Part shown: one piece after another, positions 1-8,591 of the stretch
Layout: the number at the start of each line of letters is the position of its first letter
How positions within the stretch are numbered: the first letter of the stretch is position 1
Assembly (NCBI GenBank): GCA_963743325.1
Contig: CAVUOZ010000011.1
Location: 248,001-312,000 of the forward strand
DNA length: 64,000 bases
Reading direction: 5' to 3'
Source: DATFVA01 sp963743325
GTDB lineage: Bacteria; Bacteroidota; Ignavibacteria; Ignavibacteriales; Ignavibacteriaceae
Notes under the pieces: generated by a model
Databases searched by the model: none
What the model was told of the DNA's origin: nothing
Seen by the model: the letters and a program-made list of their open reading frames with translations, nothing else
Translations under genes and position numbers: made by a program

Positions 1-531
1 CTCGATGAAAATTTTTATTACGGAGCGAATGCTAAATTTATTTATTCAGGAATAGAAACCCGGTCATCCACAGGTCTGGCTGCCGATCTGGGGTTACATT
101 ATGCAGTTCCCTCTGCGATGCTGGATATAGGATTTGCAGCTCTTAATTTGGGTTCCCAGCTGACCACTTATTATAATACTAAAGAATCTCTTCCACTGGA
201 TATTGTAATCGGAATTTCAAAAAGACTCGAGAACCTACCTGTCCGACTTTCCCTAGATTTCCATAAACTTAATGAAGAGCGCGATGACTTTGTGCAAAAA
301 TTTAAAGCATTCACTATAGGAGCGGAATTTAATCTAAGCAAAGTATTAAGTCTGCGCTTCGGTTATGATAATGAAAAAAGATCGGAGCTGAAAGTGGGGA
401 CGACAGCAGGGATAGCAGGATTTAATGCGGGATTTGGTGCTGTTATTTCAGACTATATCTTTGATTATGGTTTTAGCTCGCTCGGAACGATAGGATCTTT
501 GCACAGGATAAGCATTGCAACGACATTTTAA
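1..531 (+). CDS. PorV/PorQ-like outer membrane beta-barrel protein, 3' part
   Basis: The reading frame is open from the first base, so this is the C-terminal 176 residues of a gene that starts outside the window; the ATG at 118 is internal. Alternating hydrophobic/polar strands, short turns and a terminal aromatic (…ISIATTF) are typical of an outer membrane beta-barrel. Glycine-rich strands such as GFNAGFGAVISDY and the C-terminal HRISIATTF resemble the PorV/PorQ (UPF0164-like) family of the type IX secretion system. That would fit the many T9SS cargo genes in this window, but the N-terminal half needed to separate PorQ from PorV or a generic barrel is missing. It converges with the TPR gene downstream across a hexamer repeat. 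Confidence 0.6.
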   Translation, partial: LDENFYYGANAKFIYSGIETRSSTGLAADLGLHYAVPSAMLDIGFAALNLGSQLTTYYNTKESLPLDIVIGISKRLENLPVRLSLDFHKLNEERDDFVQKFKAFTIGAEFNLSKVLSLRFGYDNEKRSELKVGTTAGIAGFNAGFGAVISDYIFDYGFSSLGTIGSLHRISIATTF

Positions 532-549
532 CTGTGTAGACTAACCCTG

Positions 550-597
550 GAACTTGTTCTTGAACTTGAACCTGAACTTGAACCCTAACTCGAACCT
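550..597. repeat. Imperfect hexamer tandem repeat, eight units
   Basis: Eight consecutive six-base units (GAACTT, GTTCTT, GAACTT, GAACCT, GAACTT, GAACCC, TAACTC, GAACCT) fill almost the whole gap between two convergent genes and stop two bases before the stop codon of the minus-strand gene. No ORF or terminator hairpin is evident here. Confidence 0.8.
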
Positions 598-598
598 C

Positions 599-1744
599 TC
601 ACGGGTGATACGGCTTATCAATATATTTTTTTGCAAGTGAATGAGAACTGCCATATTCTTTCATGTTAAGCAGAGCATTATAATAATCGATTGCTTTACC
701 GCGTTCTCCCATCTGATCATTTATCATTCCAAGATACAGAACTGAATTAATCTGAAACCCCGATTCTCCATCTTTATCAAGTTCTTTGGAATATTCCATG
801 CACTTATTAAAATAGTACTCAGACGAATCAAGTTCGTTTGTGTTTTTATACTGCAATGCCACGTAATAAACGGCTTCTCTCTTTGCCGGAAGTACAGTAT
901 AACCGGTTAAACCGGAATCTGCTTTTGCCAGAACATCTTTAAATATTTCAGCAGATGCAGCATAATCCCCTTTCCTGGCGGCAATCCGTCCTTTCCATCT
1001 CTCAAATACAGGATTGTCCGGAAATTCTTTATTCAGTTTATCAGCATATTCGAATGCATTAAAAGGATTGTTCTCATAATTGTAATAAATAGTCATCAGG
1101 AAATACCGAGCTTCATACTTTGCATACTTCCCATATTCTGCAGTACTTTCCAGTTCAGATAATCCCTTCTGTTTATCCCCTGAAGGGAAAAAAATCATGA
1201 GAGGTTTTAACAGAGGGTATTCCTCGGGGATTACCGAAGCATAATAATCATAAATCCCAAAACCTAACTGAACATCCTTGTTATTCGGATCAAGGTTGCT
1301 TGCTCTCTCTACTATCGGTAATGCTTCACGTCCGTCATCAGCTGCTTTAAGCCAGCTTTCTCTTAAAGATCTCAATCTTCCCCTGAAACCAATTGAGCCG
1401 CCTTTAAAGAAAAGGGCATCCACGTCATCAGCATTTTTATCTAGAATCTGATCACACTGGTAAATTACATCTTCAAGCTTTTGAAAGAATATTTCATCAT
1501 ACGATTCATCATCAGGATTCAATAAAATTTTCCACCAGTCTATCATTGAAAGAAAAAATCTTCCGGCCGGATGGTCAGGGTAATCGGCTATTAATGCTCT
1601 GAATGTTTTTTCGGCCTTTTCGAATTGTATACTATAAATCTGTCTTACTCCCATTGTAGCAAGGGAATCAAATTTATCACCCTGAGCATGCGCAGCGATA
1701 GAAAAAACAGCAAAGATTACAACTGATAGAAGTAGAATTTTCAA
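599..1744 (-). CDS. Secreted TPR-repeat protein
   Basis: 381 residues. Residues 1-20 form a signal peptide (MKILLLSVVIFAVFSIAAHA, cleavage before Q). The rest is alpha-helical with tetratricopeptide-like helices: a repeat near residue 30-60 (EKAEKTFRALIADYPDHPAG), others around 220-260 and a clear pair at the C terminus (SSEYYFNKCMEY, GKAIDYYNALLNM). TPR proteins act as scaffolds, here probably in the periplasm or anchored at the outer membrane. It is a single-gene unit: glyQS lies 248 bases upstream and the gene converges with the barrel gene downstream. The partner is unknown and the sequence shows no enzymatic motif. Confidence 0.75.
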   Translation of the reverse strand: MKILLLSVVIFAVFSIAAHAQGDKFDSLATMGVRQIYSIQFEKAEKTFRALIADYPDHPAGRFFLSMIDWWKILLNPDDESYDEIFFQKLEDVIYQCDQILDKNADDVDALFFKGGSIGFRGRLRSLRESWLKAADDGREALPIVERASNLDPNNKDVQLGFGIYDYYASVIPEEYPLLKPLMIFFPSGDKQKGLSELESTAEYGKYAKYEARYFLMTIYYNYENNPFNAFEYADKLNKEFPDNPVFERWKGRIAARKGDYAASAEIFKDVLAKADSGLTGYTVLPAKREAVYYVALQYKNTNELDSSEYYFNKCMEYSKELDKDGESGFQINSVLYLGMINDQMGERGKAIDYYNALLNMKEYGSSHSLAKKYIDKPYHP

Positions 1745-1874
1745 CAGGTCTCCATAATTCTTAAAAACAGATTCCCATATATGAATAAAACGGAGTAATT
1801 TTCAATTTATTACCGCCGCATTAAAATAAAGTTCCCGGACAGGCTTTAATAAGAGTGTACATTGTTAGGAGCAT

Positions 1875-1892
1875 CATTGTTTTCAAACAATG
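1875..1892. promoter_or_regulatory. Perfect 18-bp palindrome upstream of the TPR gene
   Basis: CATTGTTT-TC-AAACAATG is a perfect inverted repeat with a 2-base centre, 131 bases upstream of the TPR start and downstream of glyQS. It could be an operator or the stem of a weak terminator for glyQS; no U-tract follows. Function is inference only. Confidence 0.35.
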
Positions 1893-1992
1893 GGATAATT
1901 TCACTATTACTGTCCGTTTTATCTATGATAGGGCAAACATAACCTATCCCTGACGGGGATAAATTACAATATTCCGGTCATTTCTGTGATAT

Positions 1993-3492
1993 CTATATTG
2001 AAAGTTTATCCATCAGATATTGTTTCAATGCTGATGAAGCAACCCGCACCTGGTCCATCGAATCTCTTTCTCTTATAGTGACAGTATTGTCTTCAAGGGT
2101 CTGTGTATCAACAGTAATACAATAAGGTGTTCCTGCTTCATCCTGTCTTCTGTATCTCCTGCCGACAGCACCCTTATCATCAAAAAATACTTTAAAGTAT
2201 CTTCTCAGGTCGGCTTCAATTTCTCTTGCGATTTCGGGCATTCCGTCTTTATTAACCAGAGGGAAAACTGCAGCTTTTACAGGAGCAAGTTTAGGGTGAA
2301 AGCGAAGTACTGATCTTATTTCACCTTTTACTTCTTCTTCGTAGTAAGCATCAACAAGAAAAGCCATAAATGATCTGCTGGCGCCGGCTGAAGTCTCAAT
2401 TATATAAGGAATAAATTTTTCTTTGGACTCTTCATCAAAATATTTCATCGACTTACCGGAATAATGTTCATGCCTTCTCAAATCGAAATCAGTTCTGTTA
2501 TGAATACCTTCAATTTCTCCCCAGCCGAATGGAAACTGGTACTCGATATCAGTTGCTTCTTTAGCATAGTGAGCAAGCTTTTCAGCCGGGTGATCATGGA
2601 AGCGAAGTTTTGATCCTGTCATTCCAAGCGATTTATACCACTCGATTCTTAGCTCCTTCCAGTAGTCATACCACTTTTTATCTTCTGAGGACTTAACAAA
2701 ATACTGCATTTCCATCTGTTCAAATTCCCTGGTTCTGAAAAGGAAATTTTTCGTATTTATTTCATTTCTGAATGCCTTGCCTACCTGGGCAATTCCGAAG
2801 GGAATTTTTTGTCTTGAAGCATTTTGTACATTCAGGAAATTAACAAATATTCCCTGTGCAGTCTCCGGTCTGAGGTAAACAACGGCACCTGCATCTTCTA
2901 CAGGGCCAATAAAAGTTTTAAACATCAGGTTGAATTGTCTTGCCGAGGTAAAGGTTCCTTTATTTCCGCACTGGGGACAATTTAACTCAGCAAGTAAGAT
3001 GGGGCTTAACTCTGAGTTTTCAAGCATTGCATTAAATTCTGAGTCAGTTGAACTGCCGGTTTCAGGGAGCGGGACATTTAAAATATTTTCAAACTGTTGA
3101 AAAAGTTTTGCATTCCCGGATATTTGCTTTTTAACTTCTTCTATAGCTTTCGTTTTCTTTTTTTCGTTTATTAAATCGCCAAGAAGGTCAAGACGGAATC
3201 TTGCTTTACATTGTCTGCAATCGACCATTGGATCAGTGAAGTTTTCAACGTGTCCCGAAGCTTCCCAGACTTTCGGATGCATTAAAATAGAAGCATCCAG
3301 GCCTTCCACATCTTCACGGTAAGTCATAAACTTCCACCACTCTTCTTTAACATTTTTTAAAAGTTCTACACCGTGAGGACCGTAGTCCCAGCATCCGTTT
3401 AATCCTCCATAAATCTCGCTTGATTGAAAAACAAATCCACGTCTTTTGGAAAGAGATACAATTTTGTCTAACAAATCTTCCTGTTTGGCCAT
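1993..3492 (-). CDS. glyQS: Glycyl-tRNA synthetase (class II, single-chain type)
   Basis: Charges tRNA-Gly with glycine in the cytoplasm. 499 residues, matching the homodimeric alpha2 (eukaryote/Gram-positive-like) enzyme rather than the alpha/beta heterotetramer. Class II motifs are visible: YGPHGVELLKN near the N terminus, RPETAQGIFVNF, motif 2 (FRNEI…FRTREFEQMEMQYF), EGIHNRTDFDLRRH and motif 3 (SAGASRSFMAFL). Two Cys pairs, CRQC (around residue 77) and CPQC (around 173), look like a zinc site in the insertion domain. The C-terminal anticodon-binding domain starts near residue 400 (LAPVKAAVFPL). AAAGGAATTTAA precedes the ATG. It is transcribed divergently from the phosphate genes across a 357-bp gap. 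Confidence 0.97.
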   Translation of the reverse strand: MAKQEDLLDKIVSLSKRRGFVFQSSEIYGGLNGCWDYGPHGVELLKNVKEEWWKFMTYREDVEGLDASILMHPKVWEASGHVENFTDPMVDCRQCKARFRLDLLGDLINEKKKTKAIEEVKKQISGNAKLFQQFENILNVPLPETGSSTDSEFNAMLENSELSPILLAELNCPQCGNKGTFTSARQFNLMFKTFIGPVEDAGAVVYLRPETAQGIFVNFLNVQNASRQKIPFGIAQVGKAFRNEINTKNFLFRTREFEQMEMQYFVKSSEDKKWYDYWKELRIEWYKSLGMTGSKLRFHDHPAEKLAHYAKEATDIEYQFPFGWGEIEGIHNRTDFDLRRHEHYSGKSMKYFDEESKEKFIPYIIETSAGASRSFMAFLVDAYYEEEVKGEIRSVLRFHPKLAPVKAAVFPLVNKDGMPEIAREIEADLRRYFKVFFDDKGAVGRRYRRQDEAGTPYCITVDTQTLEDNTVTIRERDSMDQVRVASSALKQYLMDKLSI

Positions 3493-3667
3493 TTAAATTC
3501 CTTTATTACCTGAAAAATTGACAGGTAATATACGAAAATGGATTATGCTAGTAAAAAAGACTTATTATTGACCATTATGCAACAAATACTTACGATATAG
3601 TCAGAATTCAAATTCGGAGTGTACTGTTAATAACCGCTATTTCAGTTAATTATTATTTCCGGGATAC

Positions 3668-3701
3668 CTTCCAGATACGTTCACATAGGCTCCAGATACG
3701 C
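3668..3701 (-). repeat. 34-bp element of three ~11-bp units (GTATSTGRA type)
   Basis: Read on the minus strand the element is CGTATCTGGAG, CCTATGTGAA, CGTATCTGGAAG: three near-identical units at about one helical turn spacing. It lies in the 357-bp divergent gap between glyQS and the DUF47 gene. A second copy of the same 34-base length occurs at 47511-47544. The rest of the gap (3493-3849) shows no gene; a short hairpin ACCTG/CAGGT (3509-3527) lies just upstream of glyQS. Confidence 0.6.
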
Positions 3702-3849
3702 TTTGCTCTCAATAAAATTACTCTCTTATTTCCTCTCAGTGGGTTATCATTTAGATGAATCAAAATGAGTCGGAAAAAAATGCCCGGTTTACTTCGCTAA
3801 TAACACAATATTTTTTTAATTTTCACGGTCGAAACAGAAAGGGAAATAT

Positions 3850-4461
3850 ATGCTGAATAGATTACTGCCGAAGGAAGAAAAGTACTTCGATAATTTCAAA
3901 GAAATGATAAGCCACATCGTGGAGATGGCTAAAATTACCCATCAGCTATTTTCATCTGAAGATATTGATACTAGTCTATTGCTTAAAATCAAACCCATGG
4001 AGCTTAGATGTGATGAGATTACTGACAAAGTTGTTAAACGTTTAAATAAAACATATATCACACCGTTTGACAGAGAAGATATTTTCGGTCTTATCAAAAG
4101 ACTTGATGATATAAGTGATATGCTTCTGGGGGCAACAAGCCGGCTTGAAACTTTTAACATACAGACCAATGTTAAATATGCTGACAAGCTTTCCTCTGTA
4201 ATTGTACAGCAGGTTGAAGAACTCGGCATAGCGATCCAGGATCTGAAAGTTAAACGCATAAATGAAATGAAGGCAGTGAAGGTTCTGGAAACCGAAGCAG
4301 ATAATATCTACCGCCAGGCAATTAAAGAACTCTTTGAAAATGAAAAAAACGCTATCGAAATTATAAAACGAAAAGAAGTTCTCGAAATTCTGGAGAATAC
4401 TTCAGACAGATGCCAGTCAACTGCAAACCTTATTATCAGTCTTTTCATCAAGAATGCATAA
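3850..4461 (+). CDS. DUF47/PhoU-like phosphate transport regulator
   Basis: 203 residues, all-helical and charged, with no signal peptide. Length, the EEKYFDNFKEM start, the LKRLDDISDML core and the C-terminal ILENTSDRCQS match the DUF47 family, PhoU-like four-helix proteins that accompany low-affinity PiT phosphate transporters and are thought to gate or regulate them. Acidic clusters (for example DDISDM, EADNIY) are typical metal-binding PhoU-type motifs. The ATG follows AAAGGGA by a good distance. The gene overlaps the PiT gene by 8 bases, so the two are translationally coupled, which supports a dedicated transporter/regulator pair. Confidence 0.93.
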   Translation: MLNRLLPKEEKYFDNFKEMISHIVEMAKITHQLFSSEDIDTSLLLKIKPMELRCDEITDKVVKRLNKTYITPFDREDIFGLIKRLDDISDMLLGATSRLETFNIQTNVKYADKLSSVIVQQVEELGIAIQDLKVKRINEMKAVKVLETEADNIYRQAIKELFENEKNAIEIIKRKEVLEILENTSDRCQSTANLIISLFIKNA

Positions 4462-5452
4462 TATGGAATTTGCTCTTATAATCATTTTACTGGCGCTTGT
4501 GTTCGATTTCTATAACGGAATGAATGATGCTGCAAACTCTATTGCAACTGTAGTATCGACAAGAGTATTGACACCGGCTCAAGCTGTAACCTGGGCTGCA
4601 TTTTTTAATTTTGCAGCAGCTTTTATTTTTGGTGTCAGTGTTGCTAATACTATTGGAAAAGGTATTGTTGATGTAAGCATTGTGGACAACCAGGTGATCT
4701 TTTCCGGATTGATAGGAGCAATTATTCTTTCTGCAACTGCAACCCATTTCGGATTGCCGATTTCTGTTTCGCATTCAATAATCGGCGGTTACGGAGGCGC
4801 AGGAATTGCAAAAGCAGGATTTGCAGCTATTGTGCTGTCAGGTTACACAAAAGTAGTGATATTCATTTTTCTTGCCCCTATAATGGGCTTCATCATCGCT
4901 CTCATATTCTCCGTTATTACTTTATGGATAGTCCGAAATAAATCTCCCTTCAAAGTTGATAAGTATTTCCGAAAGCTTCAGTTGATATCTGCAGCACTGT
5001 ATTCACTCAGCCATGGTTCCAATGATGCGCAAAAGACTATAGGTATTATCGCTGTTGTTCTTTTCACTAATGGAATGTTAGGAAACACTTTTTATATACC
5101 ATTCTATGCGATTATGATGAGTTACACCGTTATCGCCCTTGGAACAATGGTCGGCGGATGGAAAGTTATTAAAACCCTGGGAATGCGTGTAACAAAACTT
5201 ACTCCTTTTGGCGGATTCAGTGCAGAAGCTGCTTCGGGTATTACCATATCACTGGCTTCAATCTGGGGTATCCCTGTTAGTACTACTCATACTATAACAG
5301 GTTCAATTATCGGTGTGGGTTCCATTAAAGGTTTTTCTGCTGTACGGTGGGGTGTTGCAAGAAATATTCTCTGGGCCTGGATTCTGACTATTCCTCTTTC
5401 AGCTGCTTTTGCTATGCTGACCTACTACATCTCACGAATGATTGTTAAATAA
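4454..5452 (+). CDS. pit: PiT-family inorganic phosphate transporter
   Basis: 332 residues with about ten hydrophobic segments. Both family signatures are present: the N-terminal repeat YNGMNDAANSIATVV (residues 19-33) and the C-terminal repeat LSHGSNDAQKTIGI (about 183-196), plus the PVSTTHTITGSIIGVG stretch. PiT proteins carry phosphate (usually as metal-phosphate) with protons or sodium across the inner membrane. Translation may begin at 4454 (MHNMEFALI) or at the ATG three codons later; both overlap or abut the DUF47 stop. The gene ends two bases before the convergent DUF2520 gene. Confidence 0.95.
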   Translation: MHNMEFALIIILLALVFDFYNGMNDAANSIATVVSTRVLTPAQAVTWAAFFNFAAAFIFGVSVANTIGKGIVDVSIVDNQVIFSGLIGAIILSATATHFGLPISVSHSIIGGYGGAGIAKAGFAAIVLSGYTKVVIFIFLAPIMGFIIALIFSVITLWIVRNKSPFKVDKYFRKLQLISAALYSLSHGSNDAQKTIGIIAVVLFTNGMLGNTFYIPFYAIMMSYTVIALGTMVGGWKVIKTLGMRVTKLTPFGGFSAEAASGITISLASIWGIPVSTTHTITGSIIGVGSIKGFSAVRWGVARNILWAWILTIPLSAAFAMLTYYISRMIVK

Positions 5453-5454
5453 TT

Positions 5455-6360
5455 TTAAAGATTATTTAACTCGGCTTCCAGTATTTTCTTTGATTTCTTT
5501 TGTCCGTTAGTTAATAACTTTTTCTGTGTTTTTATAATTTCAAGTAAAATTAAAGATTGTGAAATATAACTTTGAAGAAGCAGTCTCTTTTCACCTGCTT
5601 CAAACTTCTTTAGCACATTAATATGTTTTTGTATAGTACGAAAATCGCCTCTCTCTACCGGACCGGAAAGCGATTCTGAGACACCATTATTCTTAATGTT
5701 CGAAAGAGTCCTTTTTATAATTGGTTCAAATAGATAATAATGTTTTTTCCCTGCATGGCCGGTTTTGTTTAATAATTTTTCGGAAGAATAAAAATTTGCA
5801 TTCAGAAAGTTGGCAGCAAATACACCCGCAAGATGATAATATATTTTTCTTTCTTCGGTCAGTTTAAACGTCTGTAAATTCAAAGTCCTAGCCATTGTAC
5901 TCAGAAATCTTTCTGCCATTCTGCATTTTGTTTCAATCGCCGCAAAAGAATTATTAATCTCAGTTTGTTTAATAGAAGGAAAGGTCTGCATTATGTGAAA
6001 TGAAGCAGTCATACTTCCCTTTTTTTGAAGCCTTTTTAGGGCTGAGCTGCTCTCAGTGCCTGATGTATGGACGAACAGGCATTTATCAAAGTTTAATTTA
6101 AGTGAAGCCAGCTTTGCTGCAACATTTTCTATTTGATTATCTGGAACTGTAATGAAGAAGATTCCCGAATGTATGGGAATTTTTTTGAAATCAGCGGAAA
6201 AATAATCCACTCTATATGTTCTTGCGAGAGAAGAAGCTGAACCCGGACTTTTACTTATGACTCCTTTAACAGAATAATGCTTTTTAATTAACAACGGCAC
6301 CAGTGTATGTGCCACTTTTCCTGCACCTATAAAAAATATTTCTGATTTCCTGGTGAGCAA
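5455..6360 (-). CDS. Rossmann-fold DUF2520 oxidoreductase-like protein
   Basis: 301 residues. The N-terminal half is a Rossmann fold with GAGKVAHTL (residues 12-20), a hydrophobic beta strand FFITVPDNQ and HTSG (about residue 107), as in F420/NADP-dependent oxidoreductases and pyrroline-carboxylate-reductase-like proteins. The C-terminal half is the DUF2520 helical domain (ANFLNANFY…LSGPVERGD). No substrate is established for the family. The start is TTG at 6360, immediately after the stop of the MEMO1 gene, with GGAG five bases upstream. It is the last gene of an operon with tnaA, a DUF4905-like gene, AMMECR1 and MEMO1. Confidence 0.85.
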   Translation of the reverse strand: MLTRKSEIFFIGAGKVAHTLVPLLIKKHYSVKGVISKSPGSASSLARTYRVDYFSADFKKIPIHSGIFFITVPDNQIENVAAKLASLKLNFDKCLFVHTSGTESSSALKRLQKKGSMTASFHIMQTFPSIKQTEINNSFAAIETKCRMAERFLSTMARTLNLQTFKLTEERKIYYHLAGVFAANFLNANFYSSEKLLNKTGHAGKKHYYLFEPIIKRTLSNIKNNGVSESLSGPVERGDFRTIQKHINVLKKFEAGEKRLLLQSYISQSLILLEIIKTQKKLLTNGQKKSKKILEAELNNL

Positions 6361-7182
6361 CTAGTCTCCGTAAATTGCAGCGGAAAGATAACCAACGACT
6401 TCTTTTTTATCACCCGTTGTATCACCTGAATTGCTTCTATGAAGAACCAGGGATTTCCGGCAGTTCAATCTGTCGGCAGATTTCATCAAAGCTATTATTG
6501 CTCCTGCTCCGCATGCTTCGCATCTTCCTGATCCGATGTTTTCAATCAGACCGTTGTAATCAAAATTACCTATGTCTTTTTCAACTATAGAATCCATCCG
6601 GTTAGCGATATCACTGGAGTAATAATGCGAAAGATCAGAACTGGATACAATCACTGTGTCCTCATCTGCCGATTCTGAAATTCTGTCGGTTAATTCTTCT
6701 ATAAAAGGTTTTCCCTGATCCCCCATTACAATCGGAACTATTTCAAAATCATCCAGTACCGTTTGCAGGAAGGGAAGCTGCACCTCGATGGCATGTTCTT
6801 CCCTGTGCCCCTCTTTTCCTCTAAATATTATTTTGCTTTTCTGTGAAAGTGATTCTGCAATCTGCTTATTAACAGGGACTGTCCCAAGGGGAGTTTGATA
6901 TGCATCTCCTTCATATACTGAAACCCCGGGGAAATATTCCCGGTGGCTGGGGGAAATAATTATTACGGTTTTAATTTTATTTTTATCCAAAAGCTTAAAA
7001 CCATATGCTGCTGTTTTGCCCGAATAAATATACCCGGCATGCGGTACAACTATCCCGAACAGTTTTCCGTGAATTTCCCTCATTTCAGAAATTGATAATA
7101 AAGCTTCAATTTCCTCTTTTAATTTTGAAGAATCGGCAGGGTAAAAATATCCTGCCACTGCCGGCTTTCTAACCTGAGACAT
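6361..7182 (-). CDS. amrB: MEMO1-family protein (AmmeMemoRadiSam system protein B)
   Basis: 273 residues from the ATG at 7182 (MSQVRKPAVAGYFYP); an in-frame start at 7236 lies within the preceding gene and would add an atypical leader, while the 7182 start has GGAG/AAGGA upstream and gives the family's usual N terminus. Motifs: AGYFYPAD, VPHAGYIYSGKTA, SPSHREY, SSDLSHYYS and CGAGAI, the conserved His/Asp/Cys positions of MEMO1, a fold related to non-haem iron dioxygenases. In bacteria it pairs with an AMMECR1 protein and a radical SAM protein (AmrS). AMMECR1 overlaps this gene by 14 bases, but no radical SAM gene is in the window. Biochemical role unresolved. Confidence 0.93.
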   Translation of the reverse strand: MSQVRKPAVAGYFYPADSSKLKEEIEALLSISEMREIHGKLFGIVVPHAGYIYSGKTAAYGFKLLDKNKIKTVIIISPSHREYFPGVSVYEGDAYQTPLGTVPVNKQIAESLSQKSKIIFRGKEGHREEHAIEVQLPFLQTVLDDFEIVPIVMGDQGKPFIEELTDRISESADEDTVIVSSSDLSHYYSSDIANRMDSIVEKDIGNFDYNGLIENIGSGRCEACGAGAIIALMKSADRLNCRKSLVLHRSNSGDTTGDKKEVVGYLSAAIYGD

Positions 7183-7747
7183 AGGATGTTTTCCTTTCTC
7201 CCTCCTCAGAAAAAATATCAGCAGTGAAGACTTCAATGTTTAATTTTTGTTTCTGCCAAAGGTATGGTTCAAATCCCGCCTTCTCACAAATGGCACAGAG
7301 GAATCTTTCCAGATTAAAATGGTTTTCTGTTGCTACCTGGGGAAGCAGCAATCCTCTTCTTCCCTGATGATTTAGAATTAATCCATGCTTCCCGATTTCT
7401 ATTTCATCGATACTATTAATCTTTTTTGACAGAGACAGCACAGAAATTTCAATGTCAATCTGCTCAAGCTCTGAAAATGAAAGGGGTATAAACCGGGGGT
7501 CGTGAAATGCCGCCTGAACTGCAGCTTCGCACACAGCTTCGAATATGCTCATTTCGGCAAAAATATAACCAATACAGCCCCTGAGATTATTCTCTATAGT
7601 AAGGGTAACAAATGCGCCGGATTTTATATTAAGCGAAGGGAAATTATTATAGTCTACTGTCGGTTCATCGCTTTCCACGAAAATGGCTTTTATAGATTGT
7701 CTTGCAGCCTTTAAAAGTATACCTTTTTCTTCTGAAGTTAATTCCAT
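7169..7747 (-). CDS. amrA: AMMECR1-domain protein (AmmeMemoRadiSam system protein A)
   Basis: 192 residues, essentially one AMMECR1 domain. The hallmark LRGCIGY (residues 55-61) is intact, as are the FVTL strand and AAFHDPRF. No signal peptide or membrane segment, so cytoplasmic. The function of AMMECR1 proteins is unknown; the invariant LRGCIG motif suggests a catalytic or ligand site. Translation overlaps the MEMO1 gene downstream by 14 bases, and a DUF4905-like gene ends 19 bases upstream, placing it mid-operon after tryptophanase. Confidence 0.93.
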   Translation of the reverse strand: MELTSEEKGILLKAARQSIKAIFVESDEPTVDYNNFPSLNIKSGAFVTLTIENNLRGCIGYIFAEMSIFEAVCEAAVQAAFHDPRFIPLSFSELEQIDIEISVLSLSKKINSIDEIEIGKHGLILNHQGRRGLLLPQVATENHFNLERFLCAICEKAGFEPYLWQKQKLNIEVFTADIFSEEGERKTSYVSG

Positions 7748-7766
7748 TACAAATACTCCTTCAAAC

Positions 7767-8591
7767 TCAAATCAACGAAAAAACCACCAGTTCAGTTTTG
7801 TCTTTAATAAGAAACAGAAAATTATCCTTAATAAAGAAAGTATCAGGAATGTAGGAAGTAATACTGGTATTAACCACATCTTCAAAAATAAGCTTTCCGC
7901 CGTCAATATCAATGATCTGGAAGTTATTATTCAGTTTTCCGTCATCTTTAACCGTATGAAAGCTAAGCAGAAAAAGATTTTTATATTTAATAAATTCAAT
8001 TCCCCCTGATATTATTTCATTTTCCTTGAGCTTTTCGACGAGGTTTTGATATTCAGAAGAAAGTTTTCCATCAATGTAAGATTCGGGGAAAAAATAATTC
8101 TTATATGTTTCGTATTGTTCAGATAGTAATTTTTCCCTCCGTCCGTTTATCTCCTGAACATCTTCCCCGTATTCTTTTATTATATTCCCGGTGTGGGCAT
8201 CCAGTGAATAAAAATCCCTTGATTCAAATTTCTGGATAAAAGCAAAAACTTCATTTTTATATAGAAAAAGAAAAACCAGATCCTCCCTGCTCCATAAAAT
8301 CTCTTTATCTGATAAGTTATAAACTGTAATACCAATATGACCCGGCATATCGGGTTTAACATATTTATGGAAATAGATCTTATCATTCTCAAATGCTTCT
8401 ATACCAACCCAGAACTTTTCTTCAAGCTGGAGATCACTTAAAACACTATTTCCGGAGTCAATATCAACACAATTAAAATAAACCTGTTTATTATTCTCGT
8501 CCCTTTCCTCAATTAAAAGCTTATTCCCGGAAGGAATAAGGCGCCAGATTGTTCTATTATTTGTTAAAGAATACTTTTTTCTAATCTTCAT
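7767..8591 (-). CDS. DUF4905-like protein of unknown function
   Basis: 274 residues with no signal peptide, rich in short beta strands separated by turns (IWRLIPSGNKLLIEE, SDKEILWSRED, LFLYKNEVFAFI, NFQIIDIDGGKLIFED), suggesting a cytoplasmic beta-propeller-like fold. The N-terminal pattern, a Trp followed by a strand and EERD, resembles DUF4905 from Bacteroidota, but that recognition is from memory and not certain. Its start overlaps the stop of tnaA by 4 bases, so it is co-translated with tryptophanase; the 19-base gap to AMMECR1 keeps it in the same operon. No catalytic motif seen. Confidence 0.7.
   Translation of the reverse strand: MKIRKKYSLTNNRTIWRLIPSGNKLLIEERDENNKQVYFNCVDIDSGNSVLSDLQLEEKFWVGIEAFENDKIYFHKYVKPDMPGHIGITVYNLSDKEILWSREDLVFLFLYKNEVFAFIQKFESRDFYSLDAHTGNIIKEYGEDVQEINGRREKLLSEQYETYKNYFFPESYIDGKLSSEYQNLVEKLKENEIISGGIEFIKYKNLFLLSFHTVKDDGKLNNNFQIIDIDGGKLIFEDVVNTSITSYIPDTFFIKDNFLFLIKDKTELVVFSLI

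Noticed and set aside
3942..4774. Antisense ORFs over the phosphate genes, and similar long antisense ORFs over groEL, tnaA, priA and acyl-CoA synthetase
   Set aside because: They lie wholly inside confidently assigned genes, lack ribosome binding sites and have shadow-like composition.
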